Part shown: positions 35,208 through 41,156 of the stretch, one piece after another
Layout of the letters: the number at the start of each line of letters is the position of its first letter
Position numbering within the stretch: position 1 is the stretch's first letter
Origin: Bacteriovoracaceae bacterium
GTDB taxonomy: Bacteria > Bdellovibrionota > Bacteriovoracia > Bacteriovoracales > Bacteriovoracaceae
Direction: 5' to 3'
NCBI GenBank assembly: GCA_013141065.1
Contig: JABFRR010000017.1
Location: 1 to 47,080, forward strand
DNA: 47,080 nucleotides
Notes under the pieces: model-generated
What the model was told of the DNA's origin: nothing
What the model saw: only the letters and a program-made list of their open reading frames with translations
Databases searched by the model: none
Program-made: the position numbers and the translations under genes

Positions 35208-37229
35208 TTACTCCTGTTTTAATTCCCAGAATTCAGCATCTGGGGTTTGGGTTACAGTGATCAGATCACCATTGAGAAGATCACTTTTAATTTGCTCAAT
35301 TTCCTGTTTTGATGAGTTCTTTTTCAATGCTTCTTTAGATATTTCAGTTCGTGTTGCTTGGTTCTTGATGCTTGACTCTAAGAGACTTAAAACTTTTTTA
35401 TGCTTGTTACTCAAGCCTGAAGCAGAATCCTTAAAAATAAACTGTATGGATTCTTTTGAATATTCTCCAATTCTAAGAGCTGCCTCCAAGTGCCCTTTTT
35501 GTATAAGTAATTGTTTGTCTAACATGGCAAAGATCAATGCTATTTTTTTTACATGAACAAGATTGCGGTTCAGCAAAGTACCAACGATTCCTGATTCAGG
35601 TGTCTTCATGAAGTTAGTGTATGTTTCATTCCAAAGTTTTTGTGCCTCGATCGAAAATTTAACACGATGATTGGAAAGGCTATTGAGGTCTTTGTCCCAG
35701 AAACGAATTGCTTCACTTAGTAAAAACAGCTCGTCTTTTAGATCCAAATCTTTTATGGACGGTGCCTCTGGAAGAATCTTATCTGCTTTCGTATATATGT
35801 ACATAAAGCGATTGCCGAACCCGTTAAATACATCAACAACATTCAGTAGGTGCTTTAATTCTTCAATTGTGATGTGAGCGATTATCGAAATATGTGGATT
35901 AGTCGATTTAACAGAGTTGTTTTTAGAAAGAGTACTAAGGTTTTTACTGTCGTATGCATCTCTGATTGTTGTGCTGAGTTTGTTACCTTCGCGCTTCATT
36001 GAGATAAGTACACTGCCGAATTCTGTTTCGATAATCATTAATCGCTTGTCTGTGACACCAGCATCAACACAAATCTTTTCCAGCTTTCCTTTCTTGTCTT
36101 TGATCTCGTAAATGGGATCGCGGTTATGGAATATGATTCCCTCTGCTGACGTTGCACCACTTTTAATATTACTTTTCACAAAGTCAGGAATGATTTCTTC
36201 CAAAACTGAAATGGCCACACCTAGCGAGGTTCCTTTTCGTGCAAGGGCCGAGTCTCCAACAATTAAAGTCATTAAATTGGAATAGTGCTTATCTCCACTA
36301 ACCTGTGAGGACGCAATTCTACCGAAGTAACAACCAATAATAGTAATTAACTGTGAGTAAATAGCTATCGGATTGGCTTCTGTATGAGGTGCAATTTTAG
36401 AAACAATTGAACCAAGGACACCAAACATTGAGATCACCGGAAATGAGGGCTCTAATTCTTTTTTTAGGACTGTGCTTTGAGCGCTCTTTATAATTTGTAA
36501 AATTTCATCTTGATCTAATGGTGGGGAGCAAATATTTTCATTAAGTTGATTTACCAAGCTATGTAATAGTTCAGTAGAAACCTTTAAATCAGTCAGCTTG
36601 ATAGTTTCTTTAAAAAGAAAATCATTTCGACCTCCTTCTAGGACGTTAGTTCGTAGTTCGTTCGATGTGTTTTTATGTTTTTTTGGAAGCCTAGTTATAA
36701 TGTCATCTGGGAATTCCAGTATGTCGGCATTTGAATCAATCCAATAATAATCCTTTCCAGATATATGACAGCTTCCTGGGGCAATTACATAACCACCATC
36801 TCCTCTCAAATCGACATCTTTTAGGAATCGAACTCTGTTGCTAATCCTACTTTTAGAATTAAAGTATAGATGAAATCCCTTACCCGTTTTTACAGTTAAG
36901 GTGTTTTTTAAATGAGGATAAGTATTAAGGAAGATTAAGTATGATTCTTCTGAATCGAAATCTACTACAATTAATCCATCTCCCGTTTTTATGGCTATGT
37001 TTGAAAAATAATTTATTTCACCAAGACGAATTACGAATTGTTCGATTTTGTCTACAAAAGGGCCATTTTTCCAATCCTTTTGTTTTGGATGTTTCCCTGG
37101 TGAGGTGCAGTTGTATGCACCACAGGAACAAAGTAATTCCGGTAATACAGTGTGAACCTTAAATAGTTTCAGTGCGTGTTTTTCTTTTAAGCTTATGGTA
37201 AGCTTTGCTTGTTCAAATCTTGAATTCAT
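35208..37229 (-). CDS. Primase-polymerase/helicase fusion (prim-pol plus DUF3987-type)
   Basis: The 673-aa protein begins with a bifunctional primase-polymerase domain: a zinc-binding loop (CSCGAYNCTSPGKHP, residues 34-48), TGDGLIVVDFD with metal ligands Asp90/Asp92, TGKGFHLYF (His120) and VDLRGDGGYVIAPGS. A primase C-terminal linker (EGGRNDFLFKE, about 198-250) follows. The rest is an ATPase of the DUF3987 kind: VGDSALARKGTS (P-loop, about 324-335), MIIETEFGSVL (Walker B, about 398-408), HITIEEL, and GFGNRFMYIYTKADKILPE (arginine finger). Such fusions initiate replication of satellites, plasmids and phages. AAGG precedes ATG 37229. Confidence 0.88.
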   Translation of the reverse strand: MNSRFEQAKLTISLKEKHALKLFKVHTVLPELLCSCGAYNCTSPGKHPKQKDWKNGPFVDKIEQFVIRLGEINYFSNIAIKTGDGLIVVDFDSEESYLIFLNTYPHLKNTLTVKTGKGFHLYFNSKSRISNRVRFLKDVDLRGDGGYVIAPGSCHISGKDYYWIDSNADILEFPDDIITRLPKKHKNTSNELRTNVLEGGRNDFLFKETIKLTDLKVSTELLHSLVNQLNENICSPPLDQDEILQIIKSAQSTVLKKELEPSFPVISMFGVLGSIVSKIAPHTEANPIAIYSQLITIIGCYFGRIASSQVSGDKHYSNLMTLIVGDSALARKGTSLGVAISVLEEIIPDFVKSNIKSGATSAEGIIFHNRDPIYEIKDKKGKLEKICVDAGVTDKRLMIIETEFGSVLISMKREGNKLSTTIRDAYDSKNLSTLSKNNSVKSTNPHISIIAHITIEELKHLLNVVDVFNGFGNRFMYIYTKADKILPEAPSIKDLDLKDELFLLSEAIRFWDKDLNSLSNHRVKFSIEAQKLWNETYTNFMKTPESGIVGTLLNRNLVHVKKIALIFAMLDKQLLIQKGHLEAALRIGEYSKESIQFIFKDSASGLSNKHKKVLSLLESSIKNQATRTEISKEALKKNSSKQEIEQIKSDLLNGDLITVTQTPDAEFWELKQE

Positions 37230-37246
37230 TTTTTTTTCCTTAGTTT

Positions 37247-37276
37247 TGCCCTTCTAGCCAAGGGCATTTCTTTTTT
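37247..37276 (+). terminator. Antisense-facing terminator between alpA-like and primase genes
   Basis: TGCCCTT, loop CTAGCC, AAGGGCA (37247-37266), followed on the plus strand by TTTCTTTTTT. It points against the genes here and would stop antisense transcripts leaving the primase region. On the minus strand the hairpin sits just before the primase ribosome-binding site. Confidence 0.55.
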
Positions 37277-37445
37277 AATTGATAGAGTTTTTTGAAAGCC
37301 ACTGATTTAATTCTTCCAAGTCGAATCTAATTAATCTTCCAACCTTGATAAAAGGAATCGTTTTTTTGAATATGGCCATACGTAACCAAGATTGTTTTAC
37401 ATTTAGATAGGTGGATGCTTCGGTAAAGTTAAGAATCTTTTTCAT
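37275..37445 (-). CDS. AlpA-like HTH protein, 56 aa
   Basis: A short gene with GGAG 7 bases before ATG 37445. The product MKKILNFTEASTYLNVKQSW continues LRMAIFKKTIPFIKVGRLIR and ends FDLEELNQWLSKNSIN. This is a minimal HTH_17/AlpA winged helix, sharing the IPFxKxGRLxRF core with the excisionase-like protein at 34413-34670. AlpA proteins activate early genes or excision in mobile elements and in PICIs. It lies 45 bases upstream of the primase and is probably co-transcribed with it. A candidate operator sits at 37503-37513, upstream of its start. Confidence 0.82.
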   Translation of the reverse strand: MKKILNFTEASTYLNVKQSWLRMAIFKKTIPFIKVGRLIRFDLEELNQWLSKNSIN

Positions 37446-37502
37446 TATTATTCTCCATTGAGATGATTTGCTAATAATGAAATAGTATTGGGTATTTTGT
37501 TT

Positions 37503-37513
37503 GTAGTACTACC
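37503..37513 (-). promoter_or_regulatory. Candidate repressor operator, site A
   Basis: GGTAGTACTAC (minus strand), 58 bases upstream of the AlpA-like gene. It shares GGNRGTACTA with sites at 39021-39031 and 38179-38189. It contains the perfect palindrome GTAGTACTAC. Confidence 0.5.
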
Positions 37514-37557
37514 GGATAAGTCGTCGTTTCGTGAAAGTAACAAGTATGGTTTTGATT

Positions 37558-38175
37558 TTAGGTGTATTTAATTAAATCAAAAATAGTTCTTTTGGAATGA
37601 TAAGTGATTTTGAAGTCTTCTAATATGTATAAAACGAGTGCTAACCCGGCCCCAGAAAAGCGTTCTTCAGAATGGTAAGCATTGCCGGAATCTACTGCAT
37701 GGAGCCTTAGTTCCGTTTGGCAATAATACTTTAGATGATCATTTATTTCAGTGATAACTGATCGTAGAACGTAATCTCGTGGTCTTCCTTTTTCAAGATT
37801 GCCTTCAATTTCTTGGATGGAATCCTTTAATTTAGTTATAAAGTTTTTATCTTTGTAATTTGCTCGTCTAGTAATGTCGAGCCCCTTATCTTCAAAATAA
37901 AAAATAGCATTTCTCATTTCTTTGTTGCGAATTATTCGCCGAAAAATCGTATACGATATGCGCATGATTTTCCCTAAGGTCTCTTTGAGTTCAATTTCAA
38001 AATGATCTTTTTTTACTTTATTTAATTGGTAGTTGAGATCTGTATATAGCAATGCGAGATCTAGTTTATTAAATGAGAAAGCCACGAGCGTTTCGAGATT
38101 TTTTGAAGGATAAACTGATTCATAAGCTGAATAAATGTCACCAACTAATCCAAAGTCATTTATTTTCTTGCTCAT
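37558..38175 (-). CDS. Island protein of unknown function
   Basis: The 205-aa product (MSKKINDFGLVGDIYSAYES, then LVAFSFNKLDLALLYTDLNY, then IFRRIIRNKEMRNAIFYFED, and GRPRDYVLRSVITEINDHLK) is highly charged and helical, soluble by composition. GGGAG lies 9 bases before ATG 38175, and that box overlaps a GGNRGTACTA operator-like site. It stands between the alpA/primase unit and the divergent terminase-like gene, a place where satellites carry regulators or phage-interference proteins. I do not recognise it. Confidence 0.6.
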   Translation of the reverse strand: MSKKINDFGLVGDIYSAYESVYPSKNLETLVAFSFNKLDLALLYTDLNYQLNKVKKDHFEIELKETLGKIMRISYTIFRRIIRNKEMRNAIFYFEDKGLDITRRANYKDKNFITKLKDSIQEIEGNLEKGRPRDYVLRSVITEINDHLKYYCQTELRLHAVDSGNAYHSEERFSGAGLALVLYILEDFKITYHSKRTIFDLIKYT

Positions 38176-38178
38176 CCT

Positions 38179-38189
38179 CTAGTACTCCC
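38179..38189 (-). promoter_or_regulatory. Candidate repressor operator, site C
   Basis: GGGAGTACTAG (minus strand) matches site A at 9 of 11 positions and overlaps the ribosome-binding box of the gene starting at 38175. A repressor here would block translation initiation or transcription. Confidence 0.4.
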
Positions 38190-38288
38190 TTTTAGTGTCT
38201 ATTGTTGTCTCTTATTACATACTATGTTTTATTTTGAATGGTGAGATTTACCAGAGGACTGTAAGGTTTTTTATGAATAAGAGTTGTG

Positions 38289-38294
38289 TATAAT
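38289..38294 (+). promoter_or_regulatory. Candidate -10 box for terminase-like gene
   Basis: Perfect TATAAT in GTGTATAATG, 17 bases before ATG 38312. The -35 region is T-rich without a consensus match, so an activator may be needed. The short leader contains GAGG. Confidence 0.5.
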
Positions 38295-38311
38295 GCAGAT
38301 ATGAGGTTTTT

Positions 38312-38554
38312 ATGAAACATACTTTTTGCTACTTCTACCTCGAAAAAATTTGCATTCTTACGTTGCAGGGAATGACGTTAAAAAAGATCTCTTGTTTAGC
38401 TGGAATGCCACCAGTTGGGGTATTGTACAGTTGGACAAAAAGGTACCCTGTTTTAAAAAAGGCAATAAATATGATGAAGAATCACAGAGAGTGTTACAAA
38501 GTTGAGACTGAATTTCATAGTAAATTAAATTTTATAAAATCTTGTTATCTTTAG
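38312..38554 (+). CDS. Small-terminase-like HTH protein
   Basis: The 80-aa product reads MKHTFCYFYLEKICILTLQG, MTLKKISCLAGMPPVGVLYS, WTKRYPVLKKAINMMK. This follows the recurring pattern of phage small-terminase DNA-binding domains (ICE-x-GxSLxxICxxPGMPS-x-W-xxxxPxF-xxY-x-A). Those bind phage pac sites; satellites use their own copy to redirect packaging. GAGG precedes ATG 38312 and a TATAAT lies just upstream. At 80 aa it is shorter than most TerS (140-180 aa), lacking the oligomerisation region, so it may be only an HTH regulator. It is transcribed away from the replication genes. Confidence 0.6.
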   Translation: MKHTFCYFYLEKICILTLQGMTLKKISCLAGMPPVGVLYSWTKRYPVLKKAINMMKNHRECYKVETEFHSKLNFIKSCYL

Positions 38555-38567
38555 TCTTTATTTTAAT

Positions 38568-38978
38568 TCAGTTACTAGCTTTACAGTTAGTATTTGTAAT
38601 ACTCCCACTAGTATAAGAATTACAATCAATAGTAGTGGGACTATTTTTAGATCTTTGTAATTGTTGTGCACCCCATGCGCTCATTCGTTCCGATGTGCGA
38701 GTATCTACTTCACCATGTCCATATTCATAAACTTTTCCATTTGGATCAAACACTACGTAGTAATCAGACTTGTCCCAACTCCAACCACTCATTAAGCGGT
38801 TTTTATATGAGTATGTCGACCAACCACCTTCGCTCCTTGAAATTTGATCATGGGCGCCAAGAACTTCCTTTACTTGCGATTTGGACATGCCTTCCCTGAT
38901 AGAGCTAAATTTTTCGCCAGTAGCACAAGACACAATACTTATTGAGATTAAAATTTTAAGAAAGAATGTAGCTTTCAT
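38568..38978 (-). CDS. SmpA/BamE-like small lipoprotein in island
   Basis: The 136-aa product has a lipoprotein signal peptide ending ISIVSC (Cys18) and a small domain FSSIREGMSKSQVKEVLG, then STYSYKNRLMSGWSWDKSDY and YYVVFDPNGKVYEYGHG, like the SmpA/OmlA fold. The C-terminus has two more Cys residues. AAGG precedes ATG 38978 and a TATAAT-like -10 lies at 38993-38998 on this strand. It is divergent from the XRE gene and shares its operator region. Prophage and satellite lipoproteins often block superinfection; that role is a guess. Confidence 0.75.
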   Translation of the reverse strand: MKATFFLKILISISIVSCATGEKFSSIREGMSKSQVKEVLGAHDQISRSEGGWSTYSYKNRLMSGWSWDKSDYYVVFDPNGKVYEYGHGEVDTRTSERMSAWGAQQLQRSKNSPTTIDCNSYTSGSITNTNCKASN

Positions 38979-39016
38979 TTTTCAACCTTAAGATTATAAA
39001 TCCAATTAATACACAC

Positions 39017-39043
39017 TATCGGTGGTACTATGTATCGGTAGTA
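39017..39043. promoter_or_regulatory. Tandem operator-like repeats between lipoprotein and XRE genes (site B)
   Basis: TATCGGTGGTA (39017-39027) and TATCGGTAGTA (39033-39043) repeat with a 16-base period. The first contains GGTGGTACTAT (39021-39031), matching sites A and C. The repeats lie between the divergent genes at 38978 and 39061, where an XRE repressor usually binds its own promoter. Confidence 0.55.
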
Positions 39044-39060
39044 AGAGAGAAAATCTTTAG

Positions 39061-39288
39061 ATGATTAAATTATCATCAGAAGATAAGTTCTTGAAGGCAT
39101 TGGGAGCGAGGTTGCGAGCATTAAGGCTTGAGAAAGGTTGGACTCTCGAAGAAACAGAGGAACATGGATGGCCAAACTGGAGGCATCTTCAAAAGATAGA
39201 GTCTGGGAAGAATATGACGATTTTAACCTTAAAAAAGCTTTCTAAGCTTTATAAAAAATCTATCGCTGAAATTACTGGAGATCTATAA
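39061..39288 (+). CDS. XRE-family HTH regulator, candidate island repressor
   Basis: The 75-aa protein is a single HTH_3 domain: GARLRALRLEKGWTLEETEE, then HGWPNWRHLQKIESGKNMTI and LTLKKLSKLYKKSIAEITGD. It is the only cI/Stl-like candidate in the island. Its upstream region carries tandem repeats that recur upstream of the alpA/primase unit, consistent with master repression. AGAGAGA lies before ATG 39061. It lacks an oligomerisation or cleavage domain, so de-repression would need a partner, as with phage-encoded antirepressors in PICIs. Confidence 0.85.
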   Translation: MIKLSSEDKFLKALGARLRALRLEKGWTLEETEEHGWPNWRHLQKIESGKNMTILTLKKLSKLYKKSIAEITGDL

Positions 39289-39509
39289 GATACAAGCAGG
39301 ATCTAGAAGGTTCTTAAAGTATTAAAATGTTTTCTCTGCGGAGCAAAATTCCTAGAATCAAGTTTTATTTATAAATAATTTAAAATAGTATAGTTTTTAT
39401 ATTGAAGCAGTTAATAAATATTGAAAAATGTTACGTTTGATAATTTAATTATGATTTTAAACTTTATTTACGTTTTTTGTGATTAATTAAGCGTAGGTGG
39501 TGAAGAAGT

Positions 39510-39749
39510 ATGTTTTTTATAAATGAAAATAGAGAAGCTTGGTATTTCAAAATAGGTATGTTTCCTAAGAGCTATATTTGCAGCGGATGTGGTAAGGAAG
39601 TAATTGCAGAAATTCCATTTGTGAGTGGAAAAATTGTTGGGCTGTGTTCTAGTTTTTGTTGCAAAGAAGAGTTTCAAATTTTTAGAGGAAAGCCGCGCTC
39701 ACCATCAATTCAATCAATGATGAACGAAGCTTTCGGTTTTTTAAATTAG
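39510..39749 (+). CDS. Small Cys-rich (zinc-ribbon-like) island protein
   Basis: The 79-aa product contains SYICSGCGKEVIAEIPF and VGLCSSFCCKEEFQIF: CxxC followed by C-x3-CC, a likely zinc-binding knuckle. The N-terminus (MFFINENREAWYFKIGMFP) and the C-terminus (PSIQSMMNEAFGFLN) are not recognisable. No signal peptide. A weak GAAG box precedes ATG 39510. It converges with the gene at 39746 with a 4-base overlap. Function unknown; small zinc proteins in mobile elements often act as regulators. Confidence 0.6.
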   Translation: MFFINENREAWYFKIGMFPKSYICSGCGKEVIAEIPFVSGKIVGLCSSFCCKEEFQIFRGKPRSPSIQSMMNEAFGFLN

Positions 39750-40243
39750 CCTAGTTTCATCATTCCAAAACCCATTCCTGCATACTCTGGTCTAAAATCT
39801 ACATGGATTAAATTGGCACTTTCAGCTTCGACAACTCTTTGTCTGTATTTCCCACCGTTAGAATTTCTTCGCATAATAAAAGCTTTGGCACCCTTTGGAA
39901 ATCTACCACCTTTTGATTGTGCTCTTTTAAGTTGCTCAAGTAGACATACCAAAAGAATATCAAAGGCTTCAGTGAGTGATTTTCCAACTCTTCTATCAAT
40001 TACAATTTCAACATTTCCAGAAAGGGATTGGTCAAACCATCCAGTTATAATGAATGGGGTGTTGGTAGTGCCGCATGGGCCAGAGACAATTATTCTTGCT
40101 CTGTTATGAGTAACTACTTTTGTTGCCGAAAAATAATCTACATCACCATGTGAGCTGTAACCACCTTTACGGTAATGCATTGTTTTTTTGTTGCTAGCTA
40201 GTGCCGTCTGGACATCTGTCCATGTTTTCAATAACGTAATCAT
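39746..40243 (-). CDS. Basic island protein of unknown function
   Basis: The 165-aa product (MITLLKTWTDVQTALASNKK, then RIIVSGPCGTTNTPFIITGW, then KRAQSKGGRFPKGAKAFIMR and GKYRQRVVEAESANLIHVDF) is basic in the middle, with a Gly-rich end (EYAGMGFGMMKLG). It is not recognisable. GGAG lies 8 bases before ATG 40243 inside the coding region of a 32-aa leader ORF (40194-40292), suggesting coupled translation. As the last gene before attR it occupies the accessory slot where satellites carry defence or fitness genes. Confidence 0.6.
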   Translation of the reverse strand: MITLLKTWTDVQTALASNKKTMHYRKGGYSSHGDVDYFSATKVVTHNRARIIVSGPCGTTNTPFIITGWFDQSLSGNVEIVIDRRVGKSLTEAFDILLVCLLEQLKRAQSKGGRFPKGAKAFIMRRNSNGGKYRQRVVEAESANLIHVDFRPEYAGMGFGMMKLG

Positions 40244-40292
40244 ACTGTTTACTCCAATAAATAAATTCTTTAATAAATTCTGTTTTTTCCAT
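40194..40292 (-). CDS. 32-aa leader ORF
   Basis: ATG 40292 is preceded by AAGGAG at 6 bases, the strongest ribosome-binding site in the island. The product MEKTEFIKEFIYWSKQYDYV ends IENMDRCPDGTS at 40194. Its second half overlaps the start of the gene at 39746-40243 in another frame, so it probably tunes that gene by coupling. It could also be a small functional peptide. Confidence 0.5.
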   Translation of the reverse strand: MEKTEFIKEFIYWSKQYDYVIENMDRCPDGTS

Positions 40293-40704
40293 AATTGACT
40301 CCTTTCTTAATTAACTAAGAAAATTTTTCAATTCTAAAAATGTGCTTTGAATTTTGGAGGGTACGAGTTAACATTAAGGTATTCGACATCTTAATGAGGG
40401 CGTAGCTTCCCCAAATGGTTTAATTACTTTATGGCATAGTTACATCCTCTTTACTCAGTAGGTTTGTTGCTTACTGTATTATTTCAATGCAGACCTCTAA
40501 AGTCAGGCCTTTTTGTGTGCGCTGGGCCGACAAAATCTAACATTTAACTACAAAATGAAACAAGCTCAAGTCCGAGAGCTTTGATCAAGTATATCATACA
40601 ATTATGATTTGTTGCAACGCTTCTTCAGTCGCTTGGAAAATATTAAATATTTATTTTCTTACATTTAAATTTTAATTAAGAAGTTTTTTTTAGAATAGAT
40701 TGGA

Positions 40705-40727
40705 CTTCACTTCAGCTCAAAGTGAAG
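40705..40727. repeat. Inverted repeat next to right GCGTGAA pair
   Basis: CTTCACTT (40705-40712) and AAGTGAAG (40720-40727), 7-base loop. Its right arm runs straight into the first GCGTGAA and carries a related GTGAA. Confidence 0.5.
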
Positions 40728-40744
40728 CGTGAATTAGGCGTGAA
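40727..40744 (+). repeat. Paired GCGTGAA sites near attR
   Basis: GCGTGAA at 40727-40733 and 40738-40744, 11-bp period, same strand as the pair near attL; 118 bases inside attR. Candidate integrase arm-type sites. Confidence 0.55.
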
Positions 40745-40862
40745 TGCAGATAGAAAAGGGTAGTAATTGAGAGTTATCCTGAGCATGGGCATTTGGAGAA
40801 AAGGTTAATAATAATTTACAGTTACCTTAGTTTTTAACAGTTTAAAGAATCGACTGGCTCAC

Positions 40863-40909
40863 GCTCATAACCCGAAGGTCATAGGTTCAAATCCTATTCC
40901 CGCAACCAA
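40863..40909 (+). other. attR: right 47-bp attachment repeat
   Basis: Exact copy of the initiator tRNA 3' part (33159-33205), starting at the anticodon loop side and ending one base past CCA. It is not a complete tRNA. It defines the right boundary of the island. Confidence 0.93.
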
Positions 40910-41098
40910 AAAATCACTAATAATATCAATACATTAAGTTAATTTCAAGCAATAAGCCCCATGTTAAATGTTTTTAAACTTCTTAAATGAGCATATCGCT
41001 CGGTCGTCTTCTTGATTACTACTCACTGTAAAATTGATGTTGATGAAAGTGATAAGAAACTCAAAGTATTGAAGCCAATTGATGAATTTGTTGCTTAA
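40910..41098. pseudogene. Remnant of a second integrase beside attR
   Basis: At 40983-41011 the sequence matches the TTERYAHL-coding part of the island integrase (around 33397-33425) with about 3 changes in 29 bases; on the minus strand it reads KTTERYAHL. The stretch right after attR (AATCACTAATAATATCAATA) also resembles that after attL (TTCACCAATAAAATCAAGAC). The rest of that integrase is gone. A plus-strand reading ending CKIDVDESDKK...PIDEFVA at 41098 may be the tail of another lost gene. Confidence 0.6.
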
Positions 41099-41156
41099 AA
41101 ATCATGCTTGATGAAAGAATAGGTGACCGAAGCCACCTAAATATTAAGTTAAATAA

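Larger units (their letters stand above)
40293..40862. other. Non-coding right end of island
   Basis: No convincing gene. It holds the likely promoter of the leader ORF, a hairpin at 40705-40727 (CTTCACTT/AAGTGAAG), the GCGTGAA pair and T-rich tracts. This is the arm region expected beside attR. Confidence 0.6.
33206..40909. mobile_element. Satellite-like genomic island in tRNA-fMet (about 7.7 kb)
   Basis: Bounded by 47-bp att repeats 7,704 bp apart. It holds integrase, excisionase-type HTH, primase-polymerase/helicase, an AlpA-like gene, a small-terminase-like HTH protein, an XRE regulator, a lipoprotein and several small unknowns, with no capsid, tail, lysis or conjugation genes. This matches phage satellites such as PICIs, or a minimal integrative element. 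Candidate operators and integrase arm sites are listed separately. That it is induced or packaged is not shown by the sequence. Confidence 0.85.

Noticed and set aside
33206..40862. Conjugative or mobilisable element
   Set aside because: No relaxase, coupling protein or type IV secretion genes are visible, so a satellite or minimal integrative element fits better.
40863..40909. A second tRNA-Met gene
   Set aside because: Only the 3' half of the tRNA is present; no acceptor 5' strand or D arm. It is an att repeat.
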